DNA of 52,106 nt from an uncultured Granulosicoccaceae bacterium (lineage in GTDB: Bacteria; Pseudomonadota; Gammaproteobacteria; Granulosicoccales; Granulosicoccaceae): positions 1-52,106 of the forward strand of contig CALLOA010000121.1 in NCBI GenBank assembly GCA_938005265.1, written 5' to 3'. Positions 38,907-48,688 of the stretch are shown in pieces (the first letter of the stretch is position 1; the number at the start of each line of letters is the position of its first letter). A model generated the notes under the pieces. It was given only the letters and a program-made list of their open reading frames with translations. It was not told the origin of the DNA and did not search any database. The translations under genes and the position numbers were made by a program.

Positions 38907-41255
38907 TCAGCCTGGTACAAAGGCTCTGAACAACAACCCTGAAACAAACGTTGAAAGCAGCAACCACCAATCGCTGCTGCCCGCTCCACCAGACGTGCCA
39001 CCACTTCCATCAGCATCTGAATTCGTGGCTAACAGACCGACATCGCTCTGCACCGTTCCAGCCGGCTCAATCGACGCGACCTGCCAGTCATTCACACCAT
39101 CTTGCCTGTCCAGTGATACTTGCGCCTGATTGTTCTCGGACACAACATCGTAGTGATTTCCGGCATTCACCCGTGCCGTAATGCTGCCGTTGGCAGTCGC
39201 TGCAGCCAGTGAAAACTCAATCCGGGTTGAATCACCGGGCCGCACCTGCTCAAGTTCGCACAGCAGTTCGCCCGCCGTACCTTCGCTACAGGCGGGCGGC
39301 AAAAGATTCAAATCAACCGCTGTAGTTTCCAGAACCAGACTGGCATTGTGAGCCGTACTGCGCGCATCGTTATTGCTTACAACCACCGCAAAACCAGCAC
39401 TACCCAAGGGCTGCACATCAAGCGACAAATCAATCGTGTTCAGTATGCAAGACTTTGCAACACCCGCGCTTACTGTGTGCCTGCTACAGTTGGAAAAGTT
39501 CTGATTGGTCGTGTGCGAAATCCTCGGCCACATCAATTTATTCTGCTCATTACTGCACTCAGTATCCGTGTCGTGCAGAGCACCCAGGGAATGCCCCAGT
39601 TCATGAGTCACCAGTAAGTCGGCATAACTACTTGGCGTTGTCACGCCCACATCAAATCCGTCGTTACGGCAAACCGCACCTATCCAGGCAAGACCTATCG
39701 CTTCATCAATGTTGTTGTTACCACTAAACAGATAAGTCAGGGCAATATCATCACTGCTGGTGCTGGTAGCAAGGCGCAGGTCACGAAATTTTCGCAAGGT
39801 TGCTTCCAGGGTGACTGCACCAAGGTTCATGGGGTCACTGTTGCGGTTGGTAAAGACCGTGGCATTACCGATTTCCAATGCAAGACCAAAATTCTGCCGG
39901 TAAATACCATCAGCAACATTCAATGCCGACATCGCTTGTAACAATCCATCACCACCGTAGTAGTCGTTATACTGACTGTCTACATAGACATCCATACGCA
40001 CCAGGCGGTTAACATCACCGGCCGTTGCCGAACCCAACTGCGGTTCTGCACCGTCACTCCTGGAACCACCTATGCTGCGCAGTAGCTGCTGCGGATCAGG
40101 AGGCGGGTGCATGACATAATCCTGTAAACGATAAGCATCTATATCACCCGGCTTTCCATCATCGGGTTTGTAGTAATCAATAGAGCCGGCCATTGAAATA
40201 GGCTCAAGGTCAAGACGCTGCCCTTGGGTTTCAACGATTCCCTGAATTTCCTTGCCGCGTATCATGACGCGCGCCCATGATTCTTTCTCACCCTCAACAC
40301 GGCCGGAATAGTACTTGGCGTCACTTAGTGCCAGTGATATCTCACCTTCACTGTCATACCGGGTGCTTTTCATGACATTGCTTTTGCGCAACAGCAATCG
40401 TAGCCTGCGACCTTCCACCAACACATCAAGCACGCGATCGTAGGATGCGTATTCATCAACATCGGGCGCCGCCCGAGACAGGATACGAGCAGCGTTAGCA
40501 TGCCGATCAGCGATCATCTTCAAACGATTGTTGGCACGGTCATACCAGTAGCGCGACAGATACGTCGATTTAGGCCAACGCACACCCATAATGGCAAGCG
40601 AAAATTCGGTGTGGCGTTCACGCAACTCCTCAAATACTCTTTTCGCACCTTCAGTGTTGCCCAACTGTTCCAGCGAAATTGCCTCACTGTACAAAGCGGT
40701 ATCGATGTAGCTGCTATCGGGAAACTGGTTTTTAAGGCGTCGAAAAAGTGTATGTGCCTTTTCGTATTGATACGCATCCATCATTGCAATGTAGCCTTGC
40801 AGATAAAGTGCGTCATCACTCAGGTAGCTACCCGGATATTCCGTCAGCACTGACGTGAGTTGCTGGCCTGCACCCTCGATATCACGAAGGGCACGTTTAT
40901 CAAGCGCATCAAGAAATAACATCAACGGCTCTTCATCACCACCTAGACGTATGGCTTCCTGCAGCACCGAAACGCGCGTCATGATTCGCGATGCCAGAGC
41001 CGAGTCCGGTTTTGCTCGCAGGAACTGCTGGTAGTTGTCTAACGCTCCCGCGTAGTCACCATTGGCCTCAGCAAGCCGGGCACTGGCAACCATCGCATCA
41101 TCGTCCAGGGTGGCCCCCGAAACCACCGGATGAACAACCGAGAGCAGGATGAAAAGTACAACGGTGACGCAGGGCCCGATGATCCTGAATAGTCGGCCAT
41201 GCAGTTGCATGGCGAACCGCATCGGCGATGGCCTGTTTAACGGGCAGGAGTTCAT
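38907..41255 (-). CDS. Secreted TPR-metzincin metalloprotease with C-terminal sorting-like tail
   Basis: This 782-residue protein has, in order: a signal sequence (about 1-46); a helical TPR-like region (about 55-250); a segment ending SGRVEGEKESWARVMIRG (near 317-334) that resembles reprolysin propeptides; a catalytic domain with the metzincin zinc motif HELGHSLGALHD (551-562) and a downstream methionine in NKLMWPRIS as probable Met-turn; a beta-rich domain; and a tail of Gly/Ser (GGTSGGAGSSDWW), a hydrophobic stretch and one Arg. The tail recalls GlyGly-CTERM (rhombosortase) substrates but is not a clear match. Its ATG overlaps the stop of the upstream HAMP gene by four bases, so the pair is coupled. 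The substrate is unknown; a surface or extracellular protease is inferred. Confidence 0.85.
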   Translation of the reverse strand: MNSCPLNRPSPMRFAMQLHGRLFRIIGPCVTVVLFILLSVVHPVVSGATLDDDAMVASARLAEANGDYAGALDNYQQFLRAKPDSALASRIMTRVSVLQEAIRLGGDEEPLMLFLDALDKRALRDIEGAGQQLTSVLTEYPGSYLSDDALYLQGYIAMMDAYQYEKAHTLFRRLKNQFPDSSYIDTALYSEAISLEQLGNTEGAKRVFEELRERHTEFSLAIMGVRWPKSTYLSRYWYDRANNRLKMIADRHANAARILSRAAPDVDEYASYDRVLDVLVEGRRLRLLLRKSNVMKSTRYDSEGEISLALSDAKYYSGRVEGEKESWARVMIRGKEIQGIVETQGQRLDLEPISMAGSIDYYKPDDGKPGDIDAYRLQDYVMHPPPDPQQLLRSIGGSRSDGAEPQLGSATAGDVNRLVRMDVYVDSQYNDYYGGDGLLQAMSALNVADGIYRQNFGLALEIGNATVFTNRNSDPMNLGAVTLEATLRKFRDLRLATSTSSDDIALTYLFSGNNNIDEAIGLAWIGAVCRNDGFDVGVTTPSSYADLLVTHELGHSLGALHDTDTECSNEQNKLMWPRISHTTNQNFSNCSRHTVSAGVAKSCILNTIDLSLDVQPLGSAGFAVVVSNNDARSTAHNASLVLETTAVDLNLLPPACSEGTAGELLCELEQVRPGDSTRIEFSLAAATANGSITARVNAGNHYDVVSENNQAQVSLDRQDGVNDWQVASIEPAGTVQSDVGLLATNSDADGSGGTSGGAGSSDWWLLLSTFVSGLLFRAFVPG

Positions 41256-41887
41256 CCGCGGGCGTCCGCAGTTTGACCGGTTTCAAAATAATCCAGCGCT
41301 TGCTGACACTCGCTCAGCGCTTGCTGCATGCGTCCGGTGTCGGCCGCTGATACCGCCACACCAGTCTCAACGGAATTAACCGTGTGCTGTGCCTCACCAA
41401 TTTTCTCTTGCATGGAAGCGATGGCGCCGTTCAGCGCATCAACTATCTCGGAAAATTCCTGTGAATCACCACTACGCAATTTCACATTCAAATTTCCCCT
41501 GGCCATCTCGTTCAGTACGCGTTTGATCGCCAGAAGAGGAGAGCCAAGTTTGTGCATGATGTAATAGGCGACAACAGCTGTAAGCAACACATTGACCAGC
41601 AACATGACGATTATCCAGCGGCCAAGCACACTGCCCAGATCAGGTATCTGGCTGTTCAGCCGTTGCAGCTCATCGGATGCGAACAACATTGGACCGGTGC
41701 CAGCCACCATCTCACCGAGAAGGTAGTGATAGAAAACGCCCAGGATGAGAGTACTCTGCACGACAAACAGGGCAGCGAGAATCATTACGCGCCTGACCTG
41801 ACGCATCTGGAAGGTCTGGTCACGAAAAATCGCAACCAGAAAGAACGAATCGGAGGCACGCGCCATAGGTCTAATCCTGACAGACAA
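41252..41887 (-). CDS. Membrane protein with HAMP domain, lacking an output domain
   Basis: The 211-residue protein has two membrane segments (about 34-55 and 91-111) enclosing a short periplasmic loop of about 35 residues, then a HAMP domain (about 112-165, beginning KLGSPLLAIKRVLNEMARGN) and a short coiled-coil ending in ETGQTADARG. No methyl-accepting, kinase or cyclase domain follows, so it is a stand-alone HAMP module. An ATG seven codons downstream (41866) is an alternative start. Its stop overlaps the start of the metzincin gene (ATGA), so the two should be made in ratio. Regulation of the protease's export or activity is one guess; nothing in the sequence proves it. Confidence 0.8.
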   Translation of the reverse strand: MSVRIRPMARASDSFFLVAIFRDQTFQMRQVRRVMILAALFVVQSTLILGVFYHYLLGEMVAGTGPMLFASDELQRLNSQIPDLGSVLGRWIIVMLLVNVLLTAVVAYYIMHKLGSPLLAIKRVLNEMARGNLNVKLRSGDSQEFSEIVDALNGAIASMQEKIGEAQHTVNSVETGVAVSAADTGRMQQALSECQQALDYFETGQTADARG

Positions 41888-42030
41888 TCTACTTCAATTG
41901 TCGGCGTGTTCTCTTTTTTCTTAATCGGTCCTTTAATCTACCCGACAGGCTGCGAGCAAAAAAGGATCTATATATCGTCTACACGGGACAGTGCAGACGA
42001 TATCTTGCATCTGTGTGGCGCAAAAAATTT

Positions 42031-43101
42031 CTAAACAGCCATTCCACGCGAACGCCGTGTTTCAACCGATTCGGCCAGCCTTTCCAGTAGCGGCGCGGTA
42101 TCATCGAAGGAAAGACAGGCGTCGGTAATACTCTGCCCATAGGTCAGGGCAACACCCGCCTGCAGTTTCTGGTTACCCTCGACAAGATTACTTTCCAGCA
42201 TTATTCCACTGATGCGGCGATCACCATCGGCAATCTGGTGGCAGATATCGCGACAGACATATTTTTGCCGCAAGTGCAGTTTGCGTGAATTGGCATGACT
42301 GCAATCGATCATCACAGTTTCGGGCAAATTCGATTTTCGTAGTAGTGCGCAGGCATCATCAACACTGGCTGCATCATAGTTAGTATGCGCCTTGCCACCT
42401 CGCAGAATCAGATGACAATCCTGATTACCACTCGTCTGGAATATCGCTGAGCCGCCTTCCTTGGTCACCGATAGAAACTGGTGCGGATTCCTCGCTGCAC
42501 CTATCGCATCAACCGCGATTTGAATACTTCCGGCTGTACCGTTCTTGAAACCCACCGGGCAGGACAGGCCTGAAGCCAACTCACGATGCCCCTGGCTTTC
42601 CGTGGTACGCGCTCCGATAGCACCCCAGCCAACCAGGTCAGCGATATATTGAGGACTAATCAGATCCAGGTATTCGACGCCCGCTGGCATATCCATTTCA
42701 TTCAACCTGGCTAACAAACCACGCGCAATTTCCAGCCCTTCATTAATGTGGAAACTATCGTCAAGATGAGGATCATTGATCAGGCCTTTCCAGCCAACGG
42801 TTGTACGCGGCTTTTCAAAATACACGCGCATGATGATGAGTAACTGGCTGCCCAGATCACGCCTCAAAGGAGCCAGCTTTTGTGCATACTCAAGGGCCGA
42901 TTGCGGATCGTGAATCGAACAGGGGCCAACCACCACAGCAAGGCGATCATCCAGGCCTTGCAAAATTTTTTGTACGCCGCTGCGCGCTGTTTCCACAGTA
43001 TCAGCAGCCGTTGCGCTGACTGGTACATTGGCAAGCAGATCGCTGGGCGATATGAGTTCTTTGATTCCGCTTATGCGTAAATCATCGGTTTTCGCTTTCA
43101 T
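42031..43101 (-). CDS. aroG: 3-deoxy-7-phosphoheptulonate (DAHP) synthase, class I
   Basis: This enzyme joins phosphoenolpyruvate and erythrose-4-phosphate, the first step of aromatic amino-acid synthesis. AVVVGPCSIHDPQSALEYA, MRVYFEKPRTTVGWKGLINDP, GARTTESQGHRELASGLS and MIDCSHANS are class I (AroFGH-type) motifs and include the metal-binding cysteine. It has 356 residues. Which aromatic amino acid inhibits it cannot be read by eye, so the symbol aroG stands for the group (aroF and aroH equally possible). It lies 30 bases after murA on the same strand. Confidence 0.93.
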   Translation of the reverse strand: MKAKTDDLRISGIKELISPSDLLANVPVSATAADTVETARSGVQKILQGLDDRLAVVVGPCSIHDPQSALEYAQKLAPLRRDLGSQLLIIMRVYFEKPRTTVGWKGLINDPHLDDSFHINEGLEIARGLLARLNEMDMPAGVEYLDLISPQYIADLVGWGAIGARTTESQGHRELASGLSCPVGFKNGTAGSIQIAVDAIGAARNPHQFLSVTKEGGSAIFQTSGNQDCHLILRGGKAHTNYDAASVDDACALLRKSNLPETVMIDCSHANSRKLHLRQKYVCRDICHQIADGDRRISGIMLESNLVEGNQKLQAGVALTYGQSITDACLSFDDTAPLLERLAESVETRRSRGMAV

Positions 43102-43131
43102 AATTTTTCAGGCTCTGGAACTAATATCTGG

Positions 43132-44574
<1,443 letters not shown>

Positions 44575-44662
44575 TCATAGGGGGATGTTAGCTTATGACG
44601 ATCCGGGAATTCTGATCAATTAGGACCAGACTCGAATCAGATGGGGGGCCGGGAGTAGTATT

Positions 44663-44700
44663 GTGACGCAATGAAGTGACGCAATGAATGACGCAATGAG
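44663..44700. repeat. Three-copy 13-bp tandem repeat between mlaB and murA
   Basis: GTGACGCAATGAA occurs at 44663-44675 and 44676-44688, followed by TGACGCAATGAG at 44689-44700. It lies in the gap where ibaG is found in related genomes, about 85 bases downstream of the mlaB stop. Confidence 0.85.
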
Positions 44701-44784
44701 CATCATATGCGCAGATTCCCTCTCAATTTGCCGAAGATGCAAATTTGCCGAAGAAGCCGAAAACATATCTGCTGCTCGCGTACT

Positions 44785-45099
44785 TCAGCCTGCCAGCAAA
44801 GAATCTGCCTCACAAACTTCAGCAAGCTGCTGAACACCGGCGGGCACGCTGGTCAGCAGAAGTTTCGTGGCATGCTGCCGCGCCAGTGCGCGACACTCCA
44901 CCAGCAACGCAAGTGCTGCGCTGTTACTGTGCTTCAACCGAGTGAGGTCCAAGGTTAGTGACTGACCAGAGCGTTGCTCAATCTCTGCGCCAACCTGCTC
45001 CAGCGCCGCTGACACAGTGTCGAAATCCAGCACACCGGCAAGTTCCAGGCAATGATCTTTGCCGGAGGCTGCTGATACCGAAATATTTTTATCACTCAT
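44785..45099 (-). CDS. mlaB: Phospholipid transport protein MlaB (STAS domain)
   Basis: MlaB is the small cytosolic STAS-domain subunit that stabilises and regulates the MlaFE ABC transporter. The 104-residue protein has the STAS core SLTLDLTRLKHSNSAALALL, with the conserved serine pair before the helix. It follows mlaC closely (17 bases between them). Divergence in the family is high, so the call rests on the STAS motif plus its place in the mlaFEDCB order. Confidence 0.92.
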   Translation of the reverse strand: MSDKNISVSAASGKDHCLELAGVLDFDTVSAALEQVGAEIEQRSGQSLTLDLTRLKHSNSAALALLVECRALARQHATKLLLTSVPAGVQQLAEVCEADSLLAG

Positions 45100-45116
45100 C
45101 GGGTCGGTTTTTTGAA

Positions 45117-45764
45117 TCAGGCGTTGTTCTTGTCACGCAATAATTTGATAAGTCCATCAATGCCATTACGATCGATCTCGGATGCGAAAGTTGACTTGTA
45201 TTGAATTACGAGGCTCAGATCAGAGACGATGATGTCATACACCTGCCACGGACCGTTACGGTTGTGGAGCTTGTAATCAACCGGCACTTCATTTGAACCG
45301 AACTTGAATGTCGAGCCGACCACGGCACGGTCGTCACGTTTTGGCGTTTTGAATGGCTTGAACACGATTGATTCGCCGCCGTACTCGGAAAGTGCACTGC
45401 GATAGGTGTTGAGCAAAAATTCGGTAAATTCATTTACCAGCGTTGTCTGTTGTTCAGGCGATGCCTTTCTCCAGCTCTTGCCTACCGACAAACGCGTCAT
45501 GGTTGCAAAGTCGAGATGCGGGATGATGTTTTTGGAAAGCGTACCATCAAGCAATTCAGGGTTACTGGCCAGTTTGCCCTGGTGTTGTTTTAAATCAGCC
45601 ATCACAGCATTGACTGCATTCTCAACCAATTGCTGAGCAGGATGATCGGCAGCCAGCGTAACCGCTGCAGGTAGCATCAGGATGAGGGCCAGCAGGGTCG
45701 CAAACATCCTTGGCATTGCTGTAGTTTTTCTCAATTTTTTTCTCAAATTTATCGTGGTAATCAT
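45117..45764 (-). CDS. mlaC: Periplasmic phospholipid-binding protein MlaC
   Basis: MlaC shuttles phospholipid between the outer-membrane MlaA complex and inner-membrane MlaFEDB. A signal peptide is seen (MFATLLALILMLPAAVTLAA); the mature protein has the Tol_Tol_Ttg2 family segments PHLDFATMTRLSVGKSWRKA and PWQVYDIIVSDLSLVIQYKS. It has 215 residues from the ATG at 45764; a later ATG at 45716 (MPRMFAT) gives a more normal signal peptide and may be the true start. A 303-base gap separates it from mlaD. Confidence 0.95.
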   Translation of the reverse strand: MITTINLRKKLRKTTAMPRMFATLLALILMLPAAVTLAADHPAQQLVENAVNAVMADLKQHQGKLASNPELLDGTLSKNIIPHLDFATMTRLSVGKSWRKASPEQQTTLVNEFTEFLLNTYRSALSEYGGESIVFKPFKTPKRDDRAVVGSTFKFGSNEVPVDYKLHNRNGPWQVYDIIVSDLSLVIQYKSTFASEIDRNGIDGLIKLLRDKNNA

Positions 45765-46067
45765 AATATTCGCCTTGATTCGCTTTTGTTTTCCCTGTCT
45801 CTGGCTTCGAGCACTCTTTTGCTCACAATCTTTAACTGTTACGGATTACTGACTCTGACAGTTTTCAGAACATTCTGTTCTGTACTTTATGTTTAGCGGC
45901 CTGAAAGCCACTGAACCAGAGAGTCTCTCACCGATATTGCGATCCGAGCAACATGCTGGTTCACGCTACCAATAGCGGCGTAACTGCAACAACAAACAAG
46001 CGATTTAAAGAGCCTGGTTACAGCATTAAAATGCATCATCCGACCTTGTTAGCACATTACTAAACCG
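45765..46067. other. 303-bp gap between mlaD and mlaC
   Basis: No gene is evident. The gap holds the inverted repeat CAGAACA-TTC-TGTTCTG (45866-45882) and is AT-rich near mlaC. mlaD and mlaC are normally adjacent, so this space may hold a separate mlaC promoter or a protein-binding site. Confidence 0.5.
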
Positions 46068-46529
46068 CTATTTTTCACCAGACCGGCTGAACACCACCTG
46101 ACCGATCAGCTTTTCAAGCACCACTGCCGACTGCGTCAACTCGATTTCGTGACCAGCTTCAAGATATTCGAAGTCAGCCCCAGGTTCCAGCCCGATGTAT
46201 TGCTCACCCAGCAGACCCGCTGTGTAGATACTGGCTGTTGTATCAATCGGGAAAGACGAGAATTCTTCGTCGATTTTCATCGTCACTACAGCGTTGTAAT
46301 CTTCAGAGCTGTATTTGATTGCTGAAACCCGGCCAACCCGCACGCCGCCCGCTGAAACTGCAGACCGTACTTTCAGGCCACCTATATTTTCAAACGCCGC
46401 TGTTATTTCATATCCACTGTTTCCGCCGATACTTGAAAGGTTGCTGACCCTGAGTGCCAGTATGCCCATAGCGACAAAAAACAACAGCATAAAAATGCCA
46501 ACGAGAATTTCTATAAATCTACCTTGCAT
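46068..46529 (-). CDS. mlaD: Phospholipid transport substrate-binding protein MlaD (MCE domain)
   Basis: MlaD is a membrane-anchored MCE-domain protein that forms a hexameric ring on MlaE and exchanges lipid with MlaC. It has one N-terminal membrane segment (ILVGIFMLLFFVAMGILAL), then the MCE core with GGLKVRSAVSAGGVRVGRVS and LLGEQYIGLEPGADFEYLE. It has 153 residues, typical. It follows mlaE by 13 bases. Confidence 0.97.
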   Translation of the reverse strand: MQGRFIEILVGIFMLLFFVAMGILALRVSNLSSIGGNSGYEITAAFENIGGLKVRSAVSAGGVRVGRVSAIKYSSEDYNAVVTMKIDEEFSSFPIDTTASIYTAGLLGEQYIGLEPGADFEYLEAGHEIELTQSAVVLEKLIGQVVFSRSGEK

Positions 46530-46542
46530 GGTTTAGGTCTCT

Positions 46543-47322
46543 CTAAACTGAAAACATTACTGCGGTCAGCAGGAAGTCGAGGCCAAGTATGGCGAGCGAC
46601 GAATAAACCACTGTACGAGTGGTGGCGCGACTTACCCCTTCGGAAGTCGGTATACAGTCAGCCCCTTGAAATATGGCGATCCAGCAGACGACAAATCCAA
46701 ACACCAATGCCTTGATTAGCCCGTTGACAACATCATCGACAAAATTAACGGCTGATTTCATCTGCGACCAGAACGCACCGTCGTCAACGCCAAGAACTTC
46801 AACACCAACCAGATAACCACCCAGCACACCTATGGCACTGAACATGGCGGCAAGACAGGGTAATGCGATAAAACCTGCCAGGAAACGCGGGGCGAAAATT
46901 CGCTTGTAAGGATCAACTGCCATCATTTCGAGCCCTGCCAGCTGTTCAGTTGCTTTCATCAATCCTATTTCAGCGGTCATTGCAGACCCGGCCCGGCCAG
47001 CAAACAACAAACCACTGACAACCGGCCCCAACTCGCGCACCAGTGTCAAAGCAACCACCACCCCCAATGACTCTTCAGCACCAAATCCGACAAGCGTGTT
47101 ATACCCCTGTAATGCCAGTACCATACCGACAAACAGACCCGACACCAGTATGATCGACAGCGTCAACACACCAGAGGCATAGAGCTGTTTCACGACCAGT
47201 GAAAATCTGAACACTAAAGAAGGAATGCTTAGCAAAATTCGTGATAGAAAAATGTGCGAGCGGCCGAAACTACCGGCCAGATCTATCCAGAATCTTCCAA
47301 ATTGCTGTAACCAGTCCAGCAT
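46543..47322 (-). CDS. mlaE: Phospholipid ABC transporter permease MlaE
   Basis: MlaE is the permease of the MlaFEDB transporter. The 259-residue protein has the family segments GLFVGMVLALQGYNTLVGFG, RELGPVVSGLLFAGRAGSAM, TAEIGLMKATEQLAGLEMMA and VDPYKRIFAPRFLAGFIALP, with five to six hydrophobic stretches. It lies 54 bases after mlaF. Confidence 0.97.
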   Translation of the reverse strand: MLDWLQQFGRFWIDLAGSFGRSHIFLSRILLSIPSLVFRFSLVVKQLYASGVLTLSIILVSGLFVGMVLALQGYNTLVGFGAEESLGVVVALTLVRELGPVVSGLLFAGRAGSAMTAEIGLMKATEQLAGLEMMAVDPYKRIFAPRFLAGFIALPCLAAMFSAIGVLGGYLVGVEVLGVDDGAFWSQMKSAVNFVDDVVNGLIKALVFGFVVCWIAIFQGADCIPTSEGVSRATTRTVVYSSLAILGLDFLLTAVMFSV

Positions 47323-47376
47323 GCCTAGTGATCCTGTGCCGTGAGATTTGCGGAAAATGAACGTTGCCGTGACATA

Positions 47377-48300
47377 TCAGGAGCCCAGTAAATCATCAGC
47401 ATAGTCCGGAGCGGCATACTGAAAAGGCACCGGCCCGTCAGCGGCACCATCAAGAAATTGCCTGACCCAAGGGGAATCCGAGGCGGCTAACCGCGTCGGC
47501 GAACCCGTTGCGACCACTTTACCGTCGGAGATAATGACAACATGATCAGAAATGGATAAAGCCTCTTTGATGTCGTGTGACACGATCACAGACGTGAGCC
47601 CCAGAGCCTGATTCATTTTTGAGATCAGCTCAACCAGCACCCCCATTGAAATCGGGTCCTGTCCGGTAAAGGGTTCGTCATACATGATTATCTCAGGGTC
47701 AAGCACCAAAGCCCGTGCAAGAGCAACCCGACGACTCATGCCGCCAGACAATTCAGCCGGCTTCATGTCGCGAGCACCACGCAAGCCGACCGCATGCAAA
47801 CGCATCAGCACAAGGTGCCTGATCAGCCGATCAGGTAGCTCCGTATGTTCGCGTAGCGGGAAGGCCACATTTTCAAATACCGTCAGATCGGTCAACAGCG
47901 CACCACTCTGAAAAAGCATACCCATGCGTTTTCGCAGTTCGAACAGTTTACGGCGCCGCAATTTGTGAACGTTGTGGCCATCGAAATGGACCTTACCGCG
48001 GCGCGGTTTCAACTGCGCGCCAATGATTTTCAGCAGCGTCGTCTTTCCGGTACCGCTGGGACCCATGATGGTGGTGATCTTGCCACGCGGGATATCTATA
48101 TCGAGCCCGGTGAAAATAGGCTTGCGTCCACGGGTGAAATGCAGGCCGCGAATTTCCACCAGATTCTCGCTCGATTGCTCGGTCGATTCTGTTGTCACTG
48201 CAGCACCCGCAGTAACAGCGGCCGCGGCAAGTGTGGCGTCTACGGTAGAATCCGATTGAACAATTGTGTTCCGGTCGTTGTCAGAAGTTGAATCAGTCAA
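47377..48300 (-). CDS. mlaF: Phospholipid ABC transporter ATPase MlaF
   Basis: MlaF powers the Mla transporter. Walker A (GPSGTGKTTLLK), the signature LSGGMSRRVALARAL, Walker B (EIIMYDEPFTGQDP) and the H-loop (VIVSHDIKE) are all present. The first 45 or so residues are an Ala/Thr/Ser-rich extension before the usual start (VEIRGLHFTRG), making it 307 residues against about 270. A later start inside that stretch cannot be excluded, but no Met is present there. It heads the mla operon, divergent from mlaA. Confidence 0.96.
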   Translation of the reverse strand: MTDSTSDNDRNTIVQSDSTVDATLAAAAVTAGAAVTTESTEQSSENLVEIRGLHFTRGRKPIFTGLDIDIPRGKITTIMGPSGTGKTTLLKIIGAQLKPRRGKVHFDGHNVHKLRRRKLFELRKRMGMLFQSGALLTDLTVFENVAFPLREHTELPDRLIRHLVLMRLHAVGLRGARDMKPAELSGGMSRRVALARALVLDPEIIMYDEPFTGQDPISMGVLVELISKMNQALGLTSVIVSHDIKEALSISDHVVIISDGKVVATGSPTRLAASDSPWVRQFLDGAADGPVPFQYAAPDYADDLLGS

Positions 48301-48688
48301 GGTTCAGTTTGGCTCGATTACACTCGATGTATCACTACTAAATAAACACTAAATAAAACACTAAATAAATAAAACAGGGGCGTCTGGTTCCCGGCTGGTC
48401 ACTGACTTTGCGAAAACTCTGCGAAAGGACCATGCTCTTCGGCCAACGCTTGTGGCAGGAAATCACAGTAATATCACGCAATTGCTGTGCAATGGCCACT
48501 GAATTTTTTTGCAGTAGCCACTGAGTATATGCCGCTGTGCTAACTTAATGTGATGGATTTTGCTATTTAATCTGGATTCGGGCCATTAAAATCCTGTCAC
48601 TCAGGTCACCTGAATCCTCCTGTTTAACAGATTCCGGGACTGGCACAAAGTTTCCGTGACCATCGTGAAGCACTAAACTTGCCACGCA
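48301..48688. other. Divergent spacer between mlaF and mlaA
   Basis: This 388-base gap must hold promoters for the mla operon (minus) and mlaA (plus). It contains a triplicated ACTAAATAAA unit (48337-48375) and GCCACTGA at 48495-48502 and 48517-48524, 22 bases apart. No gene or clear promoter pair was identified. Confidence 0.55.
48337..48375. repeat. Triplicated ACTAAATAAA unit upstream of mlaF
   Basis: Three units begin at 48337, 48348 and 48360: ACTAAATAAAC, ACTAAATAAAAC and ACTAAATAAATAAAAC, of increasing length. The array starts about 36 bases upstream of the mlaF start codon, so it lies in the mlaF leader or promoter. Confidence 0.8.

Noticed and set aside
44707..44958. 83-codon plus-strand frame at mlaB
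   Set aside because: Antisense to mlaB and composed mostly of Cys/Arg/Gln codons with no family pattern; not the missing ibaG, which would be on the minus strand.
45866..45882. Dyad CAGAACATTCTGTTCTG as a LexA box
   Set aside because: It fits neither the gammaproteobacterial CTGT-N8-ACAG form nor the Gram-positive GAAC-N4-GTTC spacing; kept only as an unassigned inverted repeat.
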